Shown piece by piece: positions 9,003 to 17,457 of a stretch of DNA of 64,000 nucleotides. The stretch spans positions 434,001 through 498,000 of the forward strand of contig NZ_WQLA01000002.1 of assembly GCF_009755275.1 (NCBI RefSeq), read 5' to 3'. The position numbers were made by a program, and so were the translations under genes. Source of the DNA: Mucilaginibacter aquatilis (GTDB lineage Bacteria > Bacteroidota > Bacteroidia > Sphingobacteriales > Sphingobacteriaceae). Below the pieces are notes generated by a model. That model had not been told where the DNA came from. It saw only the letters and a program-made list of their open reading frames with translations, and made no database searches. Position 1 is the stretch's first letter. Every line of letters starts with the position of its first letter.

Positions 9003-9021
9003 AATTGCCCAAGCAAAATAT

Positions 9022-9058
9022 AAAGCCCCTGCATATGAATTATGCAGGGGCTTTTTTT
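9022..9058 (+). terminator. strong rho-independent terminator of the ara operon
   Basis: AAAGCCCCTGCATA pairs with TATGCAGGGGCTTT (14 bp) around a 5-base loop, and the stem runs into a T-tract. It lies 20 bases after the araA stop. Confidence 0.95.
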
Positions 9059-9123
9059 GTTATGATTTGTAGCATAACTGTTAAAGCACACGTAATGGCT
9101 TTAAACCTTAATAAATCATTGTT

Positions 9124-9474
9124 ATGAAAAATTTGAAAATCATACTGCTTGCAATTTTTGGCATGATGCTTTTAAACTCCTGTAAGAAGGATAAAATAGA
9201 AGTAAACGAAACTAAAATTTACGAGCAGATGCATAATAAAATCACGTCAGACACCACTCCGGACTATATAAGCACTTGGCAGGTTACGCTTAATCCTGAT
9301 GGTAGCGGCAATGTTGTGCCTGGTGGCGATATAGTTTACCCGGGACGTTATGAAATTAAAGGATCGTTGTTAAGGGTTAAATCGGGTAATGAAACCTTTG
9401 AATTTGATATTTTATCTGATACCGAAATAAAGGAAAAGAAATACGGCGCGTTGCTGCAATTACGACAAAAGTAG
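9124..9474 (+). CDS. small lipoprotein of unknown function
   Basis: The 116-residue protein starts with a lipoprotein signal (MKNLKIILLAIFGMMLLNSC; the cysteine is residue 20), followed by KKDK. The rest is short, polar and probably beta-rich, with 'GRYEIKGSLLRVKSGNETFEFDIL' as the most regular stretch. I do not recognise a family. Many Bacteroidota lipoproteins with a lipocalin-like small domain look like this. It follows the ara terminator and so has its own promoter. No functional link with arabinose is shown. Confidence 0.75.
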   Translation: MKNLKIILLAIFGMMLLNSCKKDKIEVNETKIYEQMHNKITSDTTPDYISTWQVTLNPDGSGNVVPGGDIVYPGRYEIKGSLLRVKSGNETFEFDILSDTEIKEKKYGALLQLRQK

Positions 9475-9509
9475 TGTGGTAAAAAGTGATGGGTTTGCCC
9501 TGAATATTA

Positions 9510-9544
9510 TGGTTATAGTAAATAATTTACTTTTACTGTAACCA
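9510..9544. promoter_or_regulatory. 13-bp inverted repeat between two small genes
   Basis: TGGTTATAGTAAA (9510-9522) and TTTACTGTAACCA (9532-9544) are complementary at 12 of 13 positions with a 9-base loop. There is no T-tract. It lies 47 bases before the DUF2807 start, so it could be an operator or an mRNA hairpin at the end of the lipoprotein transcript. Confidence 0.4.
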
Positions 9545-9591
9545 ATTAGCGTTTGGTAACATCTTATATTCAGAACAACAAACTTATTACC

Positions 9592-10326
9592 ATGATAACT
9601 ATAGCCAGAATTTTATTAGCTGCTGCCCTTGTAACAGGGGTTGCACAAACTAATGCTAAGCCAAGCATTAACATAACTAATTTTACCGATGAGCAGGACC
9701 GTCACCTATCAGGCTTTTCTTCGGTAAGTGTTTCAGGTTCTTTTGATGTTTATTTAACGCAGGGAGCCAACGAATCGGTTAAAGTTGAGGCCGATGCCGA
9801 TGAAATAGATAAAATTATTACGGTTGTTGAAAACGGTGTTTTAAAAATATATACCAAACGCAATAACAACTCGGGCTGGAACTGGGGTGGAACTAATAAG
9901 AAGCGTATAGTAAGAGTCGTAGCTAAAGATTTAAATAAAATAGGTCTTTCTGGTTCTGGCGATGTGTTTTTTAAGGATGGCTTCCGTACGCAGGATATGG
10001 TAGTAAGCCTTAGCGGATCTGGTGATATCAGCGGAAAACTGGATGTTAAAAAGCTTGATGTATCTATTGTAGGCTCAGGAGATATAAGCCTTACAGGTAA
10101 TGCCGAAACATCAAACGTAAAAGTATCAGGTTCGGGCGATTATAATGGTCGCTCTTTGATTACCGCTGTTACTGCAGTTAGGGTAGTGGGCTCAGGAGAT
10201 GCTGCGGTTAACGTAAGTCAAAAACTTGATGCCTCTGTTGCTGGCTCGGGCGATGTACGTTATACCGGTGCCGTTAAGCAGATATCAACGTCAAAAGCCG
10301 GTAGTGGCGATATTCACAAGTTTTAA
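9592..10326 (+). CDS. DUF2807 (GIN domain) secreted beta-helix protein
   Basis: The ATG at 9592 gives 244 residues with a clean signal peptide (MITIARILLAAALVTGVAQTNA). A TTG 39 bases upstream is in frame but would put a polar stretch before the signal. The mature part starts 'FSSVSVSGSFDVYLTQG', typical of the head domain of the putative auto-transporter adhesin family DUF2807. It then carries seven 'xGSGDx' turns (SGSGDV, SGSGDI, VGSGDI, SGSGDY, VGSGDA, AGSGDV, AGSGDI) spaced about 18-22 residues apart, the sign of a right-handed parallel beta-helix. It is probably an envelope or surface protein; the function is unknown. Confidence 0.85.
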   Translation: MITIARILLAAALVTGVAQTNAKPSINITNFTDEQDRHLSGFSSVSVSGSFDVYLTQGANESVKVEADADEIDKIITVVENGVLKIYTKRNNNSGWNWGGTNKKRIVRVVAKDLNKIGLSGSGDVFFKDGFRTQDMVVSLSGSGDISGKLDVKKLDVSIVGSGDISLTGNAETSNVKVSGSGDYNGRSLITAVTAVRVVGSGDAAVNVSQKLDASVAGSGDVRYTGAVKQISTSKAGSGDIHKF

Positions 10327-10346
10327 ACAGCTTAAAAGTATTGATG

Positions 10347-10376
10347 AAAAGGCGCTCTTGCGCCTTTTATTGTTTT
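10347..10376 (+). terminator. rho-independent terminator after the DUF2807 gene
   Basis: AAAAGGCGC pairs with GCGCCTTTT around the tetraloop TCTT (10347-10368). A T-rich tract follows. Confidence 0.85.
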
Positions 10377-10485
10377 TAAGCATTAGCAATTTACTAACGC
10401 ATCATAACACAGGCAAAAGCATAAACTTTTGTCAATATAGGCTTAACAATGCGGCCATAGATTTACGGTTTACCAATGCACGCCT

Positions 10486-11118
10486 ATGTTTAAGTTCTTC
10501 GTTCCAAAAAATACTGTTTTCTTTAACCTGTTCAATCAATCGGCTACAAATAACGTACGCATGGCCGAGCTGTTATACAAAACCGTAAGTAGCGAAACGC
10601 CGCACGATGAAAAAATGCATTTTAATCAAATTGCACGCCTTAAATCAACAGGCAATGAATTAAAACACCAGGTATATACGGCTTCTTCACGTGCGTTGGT
10701 GTCGCCTTTTGAGCGCAATGATATGTATGCTTTGGCATCGGGCATAAACCAGGTATGTGATACCATACATGTAGCCGCACGCAGGCTTAACCTTTATCAG
10801 TTAAAATTTGTTGAGCCTGCCATGAAAGATATTGCAGGCCTTATTATTGAAGCAAGCATTGAGCTGGAAAAAGGTGTGCAAAACCTGGGTAATTTGACTT
10901 TAACACATGATGTAAGCACATGCTGTAAAAAAATACGCCAGCTGGAAACCTATGCCGATCAGGTTTATAACAAAGCACTCTCTTCACTCATTCATAATGA
11001 AACCAACTGCATTGAACTTATCAAATACACTGAAATATTAGCCGCACTCGAAAGAGCAACTGATAAGTGTGAAGATACTACCGATATTATAGAAAGCATT
11101 ATTGTAAAAAATGCCTGA
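10486..11118 (+). CDS. DUF47 (PhoU-like) protein
   Basis: The 210-residue, all-helical protein begins 'MFKFFVPKNTVFFNLFNQSATN', the hallmark of the DUF47/TIGR00153 family. Members resemble PhoU and normally pair with a Pit-type phosphate permease encoded just downstream. Here the next gene is a pectate lyase on the other strand and no permease is near, so the protein is an orphan in this window. The metal-binding acidic/histidine residues of PhoU-like helices were not checked one by one. It is a cytoplasmic accessory or regulator of phosphate uptake by family knowledge only. Confidence 0.85.
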   Translation: MFKFFVPKNTVFFNLFNQSATNNVRMAELLYKTVSSETPHDEKMHFNQIARLKSTGNELKHQVYTASSRALVSPFERNDMYALASGINQVCDTIHVAARRLNLYQLKFVEPAMKDIAGLIIEASIELEKGVQNLGNLTLTHDVSTCCKKIRQLETYADQVYNKALSSLIHNETNCIELIKYTEILAALERATDKCEDTTDIIESIIVKNA

Positions 11119-11127
11119 TGTAAGGTG

Positions 11128-12531
11128 CTATTTAATGCTGTTTAAATAAACCTCCAACATAGTGTAACCGCTTCTATGAAGCTCATTACCATCGGCCGCA
11201 TTGTTTTTATCAAGACCATTTGCTGCCTCCCAGTTATCAGGGATGCCATCATGATCGCTATCAGTGAACGTTTTGCCCGTTTGATAGGCCGGCCAGCCGC
11301 CTACGCTAGTGGCATCATCAATTATACCGGCTTTTTGAAGCGATCCCATTCCTTTAGGATTATTATTTTTTACCTCACTTACTATTCGTGCGTCAACGGC
11401 ATCGCGCTTTGGGAGCATTGCCCCGGCTTTTTGTAAAACTAGTTTATAAGCATCAGGCGCAGTTTGGGTGGTTGTTTTTTCAACCGGGAAAGGTGCGTTT
11501 ACAATTACAGCGGCGCGTTTTTCTTGTGGTACCCTATTGAGATCCAAACCAGCGTTATTATCAGCGGTTAAGGTAGCATCGCCTTCCATGGTGTTGCCGT
11601 TCATGTACCACTGACCGGTGCCTTTTTCATACAGGGCTTCACAAAAAATTTTTTTGAAACCCTGCGTAGCTGGTCCGGGCTTGTAATAGTTATTAACCAT
11701 GTTAATCTCCGATCGTCCTCCGGGTATTTTAATGTCGCCGCCGTAGCATGATCCGGTACGCCCCCAATTATAAATTACGTTATTGCGGTAATCAATTACG
11801 GCAACGGTATCATGGGCACGGGCGCCGTTAAAGCGCACAGTGCGGCTAAAATTGTTAGAAATAAGATTGTGATGATAGGTAACATATTGTCCTCCCCAAA
11901 CACCGCCGTAACTGCGTTTTCCTTTTAAATGACCGGCATTATAAAGACCTTCACTTACAATGCACCATTGCACCGTAACGTTTTTAATATCGTACATAGC
12001 GGCACACTCTTCGTTAGCCCAGCTAAACGAGCAATGATCTATAATTACATTACTCATGTTTTCCATATCTAAACCGTATAAGCCCGAGGCTGCCTTACCA
12101 CCGGGCCTTGAGCGCAGGTAACGTATAATGATGTTGCCGTTTTTACCCCTTCCGTTAAGTATAAATGAATTGCCTTTTAAACAAATGCCATCGCCGGGGG
12201 CTGTTTGCCCGGCAATGGTAAGGTTTGAGCGGCTTACCTTAATCTCCGACTTTAAATCTATTATTCCACCTACTTTAAACACAACAGTAAGCGGTTCGTT
12301 GGGGTAGGCATTAAGTGCTTCCCTGAAACTACCGGTCCCTGAATCATTCAGGTTTGTAACCTCGGCAATTTTACCACCGCGGCCCCCTGTTGCATACTTG
12401 CCAAAACCTTCCGCTCCCGGAAAAGCAACCAAGGCACTGTCAGTAACATTTGCGTTAACAGGCTTTGCTTTAAATGATGACAGGTATAGCGCACCTGAAG
12501 CAAGCAGGGCAGCGAAGATCAGAGATTTCAT
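11128..12531 (-). CDS. secreted pectate lyase (PL1-like)
   Basis: The 467-residue protein has a hydrophobic N-terminal signal and then 'VAFPGAEGFGKYATGGRGGKI', the standard opening of Bacteroidota PL1 pectate lyases. A right-handed beta-helix follows, with 'NLTIAGQTAPGDGICLKG', 'NIIIRYLRSRPG', 'VIIDHCSFSWANEE', 'NLISNNFSRTVRFNGA' and 'VIDYRNNVIYNWG'. The C-terminus has a calcium-binding thrombospondin type-3-like loop ('DSDHDGIPDNWEAANGLD'). The enzyme would cleave polygalacturonate by beta-elimination outside the cell. Its nearness to the ara operon fits use of pectin, but it is not in that operon. Confidence 0.92.
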   Translation of the reverse strand: MKSLIFAALLASGALYLSSFKAKPVNANVTDSALVAFPGAEGFGKYATGGRGGKIAEVTNLNDSGTGSFREALNAYPNEPLTVVFKVGGIIDLKSEIKVSRSNLTIAGQTAPGDGICLKGNSFILNGRGKNGNIIIRYLRSRPGGKAASGLYGLDMENMSNVIIDHCSFSWANEECAAMYDIKNVTVQWCIVSEGLYNAGHLKGKRSYGGVWGGQYVTYHHNLISNNFSRTVRFNGARAHDTVAVIDYRNNVIYNWGRTGSCYGGDIKIPGGRSEINMVNNYYKPGPATQGFKKIFCEALYEKGTGQWYMNGNTMEGDATLTADNNAGLDLNRVPQEKRAAVIVNAPFPVEKTTTQTAPDAYKLVLQKAGAMLPKRDAVDARIVSEVKNNNPKGMGSLQKAGIIDDATSVGGWPAYQTGKTFTDSDHDGIPDNWEAANGLDKNNAADGNELHRSGYTMLEVYLNSIK

Positions 12532-12689
12532 AAAATGCCGGTTTAATTAGCGTTTACAAGTAGTTACAAACTTAAGTTATTATAACAACCGGCTTTGTAA
12601 AACTTACGATAGCTTAAAAATATCTGACGGAAAACAATGCTAAGCCGTAATCAAACCCGAGCAATATAAGTTGCTGGCACAAATGTTCA

Positions 12690-13319
12690 TTACAAGGTTA
12701 AGGCCTCAAAGGAGTAACCCTGCTTTTGCCATATCTCCAACGCCCGTGGCAGCGTATACTTTAAACGGTTAAATGCTTTAAGACTGTCATGAAACACTAC
12801 TATTGATCCGTTTTCGGTGTGCTTTAGTACGCCTTTTAAACAATCTTCGGGCTTTAAACTCATATCAAAGTCTCCGCTAAGCACATCCCACATAATGATT
12901 TTAATGCCTGGTTTAAGCTGTTGAAGGCGGCTTATTTGCGTGCGGCGTATACGGCCGTAGGGTGGCCTGAAAAGTGTTGTCTTCAACTGCTCGTTAGCTT
13001 GCAAGAAATTGTTAATGTACGTGTCGTTGTCGGTTTTCCAGCCTTTCAGATGATTGTAAGTATGGTTACCTATTGCATGGCCGCCGGCTTTTACTTCTTC
13101 AAAAACATCAGGGTGTTTGCGTACATTATCACCTATGCAAAAAAAGGTAGCCTTGGCGTTAAAATCCTTTAGTGTTTTAAGCACAAATGGCGTAACTATG
13201 GGTATAGGGCCGTCATCAAACGTAAGGTAAATAACGGGTTTATTGCGCGCAGCATTCCAGCATAATTGCGGGTACAACTTTTTGAGCAGCCAGGGCGTTT
13301 TTACCAGGTACATGTACAA
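12690..13319 (-). CDS. polysaccharide deacetylase (NodB domain, CE4)
   Basis: The 209-residue protein is almost only a NodB domain. The CE4 motifs are in order: 'LTFDDGP' (catalytic aspartate pair), 'GNHTYNH' (zinc histidines), 'FRPPYGRI', 'WDVLSGDFD' and 'VVFHDS'. The substrate may be peptidoglycan, chitin oligomers or an exopolysaccharide. There is no clear cleavable signal peptide, though the N-terminus (MYMYLVKTPWLLKKLYP) might act as a weak anchor. It is a single gene pointing away from gpsA. Confidence 0.92.
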   Translation of the reverse strand: MYMYLVKTPWLLKKLYPQLCWNAARNKPVIYLTFDDGPIPIVTPFVLKTLKDFNAKATFFCIGDNVRKHPDVFEEVKAGGHAIGNHTYNHLKGWKTDNDTYINNFLQANEQLKTTLFRPPYGRIRRTQISRLQQLKPGIKIIMWDVLSGDFDMSLKPEDCLKGVLKHTENGSIVVFHDSLKAFNRLKYTLPRALEIWQKQGYSFEALTL

Positions 13320-13364
13320 ATAAAGCTATTTTTATTGAGAGCTGTTATACCTCAATAAGCAAAC

Positions 13365-13499
13365 CTAGTTTGCTTGTGCTTCTTTTGCCCGGAAGTATTT
13401 TATGTAATAGTCTGTTCCTATAAGCAAGTAAAATATAAACACCGCTAAAAATATAAGCTTTAACAGCTCAGCTGAGATGCCGAGGTGTTGAAACGAAAT
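13365..13499 (-). CDS. possible small membrane peptide or gene remnant
   Basis: A 44-codon open frame reads leftward with no ATG; the frame opens at an ATT after a TAA. It would encode a hydrophobic helix (LLKLIFLAVFIFYLLIG) followed by a basic tail (YYIKYFRAKEAQAN). A CTG inside the frame, just before that helix, could be a start. The composition looks like a real single-span peptide, but lack of a normal start could equally mean the decayed 3' end of a former gene. It lies upstream of the deacetylase on the same strand. Confidence 0.25.
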   Translation of the reverse strand: MSFQHLGISAELLKLIFLAVFIFYLLIGTDYYIKYFRAKEAQAN

Positions 13500-13537
13500 T
13501 TATTTTTGACGAGGATAAGCAATTTTAAGGATGAACA

Positions 13538-13570
13538 TTTGAAATCAGCGTTCAAAAAAACATACCTTTG
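13538..13570 (+). promoter_or_regulatory. Bacteroidota-type promoter of gpsA
   Basis: TTTG (13538-13541), a 21-base spacer and TACCTTTG (13563-13570) match the -33/-7 consensus TTTG...TAnnTTTG of this phylum. The element lies 42 bases before the gpsA ATG and would make the alternative upstream TTG start untranscribed. Confidence 0.75.
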
Positions 13571-13612
13571 CAAATTCCGGTTATTCAACATATAAACCGC
13601 CGCAAGTTTAGA

Positions 13613-14620
13613 ATGCAACATAAGCCAAATAAAATTCTGGTAGTTGGTGGTGGCAGCTGGGCCACTGCTAACGTAAAGATGCTTACTGATAACACTACTA
13701 AAAAAGAAATTTTTTGGTGGATGCGTAATCAGCAGGCTGTTGAGCATGTGCAGAATATTAAGCACAATCCTAATTACCTCAGCTCGGTTGAAATTAAGGT
13801 TCCGGAACAAAACATTTCAACAGACCTTAAAGGCCTTGTTGCGCAAGCCGATTTTATATTGCTTAACGTTCCGGCTGCATTTTTGAAAAATGCACTTTCG
13901 GGCATTACACCTGCCGATTTAGAGGGTAAAAACATCATATCGGCTATTAAAGGAATAGTGCCCGATGAGAACCTGATTATAGGTGAATTTTTGCATAAAT
14001 ATTATAATATCCCTTACGAGCGCTTTTTAGTAATCAGCGGTCCTTGCCATGCTGAGGAAGTTGCACTTGAGAAGCTTTCCTATCTTACCATAGCCTCTGC
14101 CGATACTAACCTTGCAGCCGAATTTGCCGCTATGCTTAGTACACGCTACCTTAAAACCATCGTGTCTGACGATATATATGGTACCGAGTATGCGGCAGTG
14201 CTTAAAAACATTTACGCTGTAGCCAGTGGTATTTGCCACGGTGTTGGTTATGGTGATAACTTTCAGGCGGTGCTTATATCTAACGCCCTGCGCGAGATGA
14301 AAGACTTTGTAGATGCGGTTCACCCTATTGACCGTGATATAAAAGAAACTGCTTACCTGGGCGATTTGCTGGTAACAGCTTACTCGCAGTTTAGCCGCAA
14401 CCGTACCTTTGGGAATATGATAGGTAAGGGTTATACCGTAACATCGGCGCAGTTAGAAATGAACATGGTTGCTGAAGGTTACTATGCAGTAAATTGCCTA
14501 CACCAGGTTAACAAACAGTATACAGTTAGTATGCCTATATGTGAGGCTGTATACCGCGTTTTATACAAAAAACAATCTCCCGTACTGGAAATGAAGCGTT
14601 TGGCCGAACAATTGAGTTAG
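13613..14620 (+). CDS. gpsA: NAD(P)-dependent glycerol-3-phosphate dehydrogenase
   Basis: GpsA reduces dihydroxyacetone phosphate to sn-glycerol 3-phosphate for phospholipid synthesis. The Rossmann nucleotide loop is 'ILVVGGGSWATANVKML' at the N-terminus. The catalytic lysine region reads 'YAAVLKNIYAVASGICHGVGYGDN', and 'NRTFG' and 'VAEGYYAVNC' complete the C-terminal domain. The ATG at 13613 gives 335 residues, normal for the family. A TTG 45 bases upstream overlaps the promoter -7 element and is rejected as the start. It acts in the cytoplasm. Confidence 0.95.
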   Translation: MQHKPNKILVVGGGSWATANVKMLTDNTTKKEIFWWMRNQQAVEHVQNIKHNPNYLSSVEIKVPEQNISTDLKGLVAQADFILLNVPAAFLKNALSGITPADLEGKNIISAIKGIVPDENLIIGEFLHKYYNIPYERFLVISGPCHAEEVALEKLSYLTIASADTNLAAEFAAMLSTRYLKTIVSDDIYGTEYAAVLKNIYAVASGICHGVGYGDNFQAVLISNALREMKDFVDAVHPIDRDIKETAYLGDLLVTAYSQFSRNRTFGNMIGKGYTVTSAQLEMNMVAEGYYAVNCLHQVNKQYTVSMPICEAVYRVLYKKQSPVLEMKRLAEQLS

Positions 14621-14647
14621 TTTTATTAAATTAACTTAATTGATACC

Positions 14648-15007
14648 ATGAAAAACGTACTTAAAGTTGCTTTATTGGCAGCCGGAATATTTATTGCTGC
14701 CGATACTCAAGCTCAAATCTTAAAAAAAACAGGCCAAGCCATTGATAGCGGTGCAACCAAAACAGGCCGTGCAGTTGGCAAAGGTGCCAAAGCTGTAGGC
14801 AAAGCCGGTAAAAAAACCGGACAAAAAACTGCTGAATTAGCCGTTAAAGGAAAATCGGCTGTGGTTGATAAAAAATACGATGGCAAGGTTGGCCCACAAG
14901 GACAAACCATTTACATCGATAAAAATTCGGCTTATTACTACGTAAACAAAAAAGGCCGCCATGTTTATGTAAGAGAATCAGCTTTGGTAACTAAACCAAA
15001 TAATTAA
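14648..15007 (+). CDS. small secreted basic protein, Gly/Lys-rich, with PBCV-adaptor-like tail
   Basis: The 119-residue protein has a signal peptide ending at about residue 22 (DTQAQ). The middle is a lysine/glycine/alanine-rich stretch with repeated 'GKxAKxVGKxGKKTG' units. The C-terminal part ('GPQGQTIYIDKNSAYYYVNKKGRHVYV') resembles the small PBCV-specific basic adaptor domain found in some bacterial secreted proteins. That match is by eye and not certain. It follows gpsA by 27 bases and may share its transcript. Function is unknown; charge suggests binding to nucleic acid or anionic polysaccharide. Confidence 0.7.
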   Translation: MKNVLKVALLAAGIFIAADTQAQILKKTGQAIDSGATKTGRAVGKGAKAVGKAGKKTGQKTAELAVKGKSAVVDKKYDGKVGPQGQTIYIDKNSAYYYVNKKGRHVYVRESALVTKPNN

Positions 15008-15018
15008 TATACAATACA

Positions 15019-15048
15019 GCATGCCTGCATTGCGGGCATGCTTGCTTT
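15019..15048 (+). terminator. weak hairpin terminator
   Basis: GCATGCC (15019-15025) pairs with GGCATGC (15035-15041), followed by TTGCTTTT. It lies between two small secreted-protein genes and may only attenuate. Confidence 0.45.
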
Positions 15049-15063
15049 TGCAACCTTCCCTGC

Positions 15064-15384
15064 ATGAAAAACTATCTACTCATTTTAGTTCACGTTATAT
15101 GTGCACTTGTTCTTATTTCTGCTGCTTGCTCTGAAACGGGTAATAGCAGCTTAAAAGGTAAGTGGCGTTCTACCGATGGCAAAACACAGCTTCAAATTAC
15201 AGGTAAGCAGTTTATATTGAGCGAAGAGGCTGAGCCTGTTGCAGAAGACTACTTTGTTAAAGCAGATACCATATTTACATCCTTTGAAGGCAGCGCGCCA
15301 ACAAAGTTTGTGATACAGCAATTGGATAATAAGAACCTTAAACTTCTTTACCCCGATTCACTTTCAGTTGCATTTGTACGCTAA
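15064..15384 (+). CDS. small lipoprotein of unknown function
   Basis: The 106-residue protein has a lipoprotein signal (ALVLISAAC; the cysteine is near residue 22). The rest, with 'LKGKWRSTDGKTQLQITGKQFIL', looks like a small lipocalin-type or META-like beta domain of the kind that starts 'GKWRS'. No family can be named safely. It points toward the helicase gene and ends before a bidirectional hairpin. Confidence 0.7.
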   Translation: MKNYLLILVHVICALVLISAACSETGNSSLKGKWRSTDGKTQLQITGKQFILSEEAEPVAEDYFVKADTIFTSFEGSAPTKFVIQQLDNKNLKLLYPDSLSVAFVR

Positions 15385-15389
15385 AAACA

Positions 15390-15417
15390 AAAGCCTCCCC
15401 AATTAAGGAAAGGCTTT
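15390..15417 (-). terminator. bidirectional hairpin between a lipoprotein gene and the helicase gene
   Basis: AAAGCCT (15390-15396) pairs with AGGCTTT (15411-15417). Read on the minus strand, the stem is followed by TGTTTTTAG, which suits termination of the helicase transcript. On the plus strand the T-tract is short. Confidence 0.6.
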
Positions 15418-15478
15418 GTCAAACTAAAACTAACTGCTTTAAGTTCAGGTTTGCTGAACCAAAGCAAAAAACTAAATG

Positions 15479-17293
15479 CTAGTATCTTTTACGGCGTTCA
15501 CCTCTGTCTTCGCGGCGTTTTCCTGAAAAGTCGCGGAAACCGCCACCCTCTTTACGCTCACCGCTGCGGTTACCACCATCGCGACGGTTGCCGCCAAAGC
15601 CGCCACCCTCACGTTTTTTGTAGCCACCGCCACCATATCCGCCACGGTCACCACCGCGTTCGCGGTCGCCATCAGCAGATACCTCAATACGCACCTGACG
15701 GCCTTTATACTCAGCCGATTTAAATGCGTTGAAAGCCTGGTCAACATCGCCGTTAGCAACTTCAAGGAATGAATAAACACCCTTAATGTCAATTTTGCCA
15801 ATAGTGCGGCCAACAATGTTTGTTTGATTACAGAAATAACCTAGCAAATCGCCACGGGTAAAGCCATCTACCGAACCCAGGTTGATAAACAAACGGGTAA
15901 AGTCGCCTCTCATGCCGGTGCGCGGATATTTCTCACCATTATCACGACTTGCACGTACTTCTTCAGATACATTCAAATCAGGAGCATTTTTGTAATACTC
16001 TAAGAAGCTGTTAAACTCAATAGATGCAAAACGCTTGATGATTTCCTCTTTGGTCATGTCGGCAAACTCATCCATGATGCGTGGTAAATAAGGCTCAATC
16101 TGACCTTCGTTTATCTCCACATTATGTACTTTATGTATTAAACCAAACAGTTGTTTTTCACAAACGTCAAATCCTGTAGGAATTTCAGCTTTGGTGAATT
16201 TTTTACCAATTACGCGCTCAATCTGACGTATTTTGCCAACTTCTTTTGAGTTAACAATTGCAATTGATACACCAGTTTTACCTGCACGGGCAGTACGGCC
16301 GCTACGGTGGGTGTAGTTCTCAATTTCGTCTGGTAGTGAGTAGTTAATTACGTGAGTAACATCATTAACGTCAATACCACGTGCAGCAACGTCAGTAGCA
16401 ATTAATAACTGCAGGCTGCGTTCACGGTAACGTTTCATCACCTTATCGCGTTGTTGTTGCGAAAGGTCGCCGTGAAGCGAGTCGGCATTATATCCGTCTT
16501 TTACTAAAGCCTCGGCAATTTCCTGAGTTTCAATTTTGGTACGGCAAAATACAATACCAAAAATTTCGGGGTTAAAATCAACAATACGCTTAAATGCCGC
16601 ATACTTGTCACGGGCACGTACAACATAGTACTCATGCTCAATGTTGGCATTACCTGTGTTTTGCTTGCCCATGGTAAGCTCATGCGGATCGGTCATATAG
16701 TTTTTAGCTATACGCCTAACCTCTGGCGGCATGGTAGCCGAAAATAGCCAGGTTTTTTTCTCATCAGGGGTAGTAGAAAGAATCTCATTGATGTCTTCCT
16801 GAAAACCCATGTTCAGCATCTCGTCAGCCTCGTCTAACACCACGTAGCGGATGTTTGAGAAGTCGATAGCATCGCGGCCAATAATGTCAAGCATTCGGCC
16901 GGGTGTAGCCACCACAATTTGCACACCGCGTTTAATCTGGCGCAACTGATCGCCAATGCTGGCGCCGCCATAAACGGCCACAACGTGTACGTTTTTAACG
17001 TTTTTCGAGAAGTTTTTAAGGTCGTTGGTGATTTGCAAACACAACTCGCGAGTTGGGCAAAGCACTAAAGCCTGTGGTGTGTTTTCTGTAAAATCGACTA
17101 ATTCTAAAAGAGGTAGTCCGAATGCAGCCGTTTTTCCGGTCCCGGTTTGGGCTAATCCGACAAAATCGTTGCTGCCAGACAATAGTACAGGAATAGAAGC
17201 TTCCTGAATAGGCGTAGGACTTTGAAATCCTAAATCACTAATGGCATTAACAATATCATGACGGATTCCCAGTTCTAAAAATGGGTTGTTCAT
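15479..17293 (-). CDS. deaD: DEAD-box ATP-dependent RNA helicase (CsdA/DbpA-like C-terminus)
   Basis: The 604-residue protein has all core motifs in order: Q motif 'SPTPIQEA', motif I 'AQTGTGKTAAFG', 'PTRELCLQI', 'TPGRMLD', 'VLDEADEML', 'LFSATMP', and 'HRSGRTARAGKTG'. After the two RecA domains (to about residue 370) comes a helical region, then a DbpA-type RNA-binding domain (about 460-540, with 'RLFINLGSVDGFTRGDLLGY' and 'GKIDIKGVYSFLEV'). The tail is rich in arginine and glycine. It probably unwinds structured RNA in ribosome assembly or at low temperature. The 5' leader has its own hairpin (17309-17328). Confidence 0.95.
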   Translation of the reverse strand: MNNPFLELGIRHDIVNAISDLGFQSPTPIQEASIPVLLSGSNDFVGLAQTGTGKTAAFGLPLLELVDFTENTPQALVLCPTRELCLQITNDLKNFSKNVKNVHVVAVYGGASIGDQLRQIKRGVQIVVATPGRMLDIIGRDAIDFSNIRYVVLDEADEMLNMGFQEDINEILSTTPDEKKTWLFSATMPPEVRRIAKNYMTDPHELTMGKQNTGNANIEHEYYVVRARDKYAAFKRIVDFNPEIFGIVFCRTKIETQEIAEALVKDGYNADSLHGDLSQQQRDKVMKRYRERSLQLLIATDVAARGIDVNDVTHVINYSLPDEIENYTHRSGRTARAGKTGVSIAIVNSKEVGKIRQIERVIGKKFTKAEIPTGFDVCEKQLFGLIHKVHNVEINEGQIEPYLPRIMDEFADMTKEEIIKRFASIEFNSFLEYYKNAPDLNVSEEVRASRDNGEKYPRTGMRGDFTRLFINLGSVDGFTRGDLLGYFCNQTNIVGRTIGKIDIKGVYSFLEVANGDVDQAFNAFKSAEYKGRQVRIEVSADGDRERGGDRGGYGGGGYKKREGGGFGGNRRDGGNRSGERKEGGGFRDFSGKRREDRGERRKRY

Positions 17294-17308
17294 GAATTAA
17301 AATAACGA

Positions 17309-17328
17309 ATTTGGCAACATCGCCAAAT
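17309..17328 (-). promoter_or_regulatory. hairpin in the helicase 5' leader
   Basis: ATTTGGC and GCCAAAT form a perfect 7-bp stem with a 6-base loop between the promoter and the start codon. A structured leader is plausible for a helicase mRNA that may be controlled by temperature or by its own product; this is inference. Confidence 0.45.
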
Positions 17329-17334
17329 CGGGTG

Positions 17335-17364
17335 CAAAGGTAAGAAAAATAAATGCCTTTACAA
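17335..17364 (-). promoter_or_regulatory. Bacteroidota-type promoter of the helicase gene
   Basis: On the minus strand, TTG (17362-17364), a 19-base spacer and TACCTTTG (17335-17342) match the -33/-7 consensus. Transcription would begin about 35 bases before the ATG. Confidence 0.7.
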
Positions 17365-17457
17365 GCCCTCATTTTAAAATGAGACAGTGATGACTGTGTG
17401 CGGATAATTTTTTGACTGACAGTGATTTACTGCTTTGAGCTTAAATTCATGTGTAGC

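Noticed and set aside
9553..9591. Upstream TTG start for the DUF2807 gene
   Set aside because: It adds a polar segment before a good signal peptide; the ATG at 9592 fits better.
13568..13612. Upstream TTG start for gpsA
   Set aside because: It lies inside the TACCTTTG promoter element, so it would not be transcribed. The ATG at 13613 gives the normal length.
15451..15816. Frames overlapping the 3' end of the helicase gene
   Set aside because: They are shadows of the arginine/glycine-rich helicase tail; their histidine- or valine/alanine-rich composition is what the repeats give in other frames.
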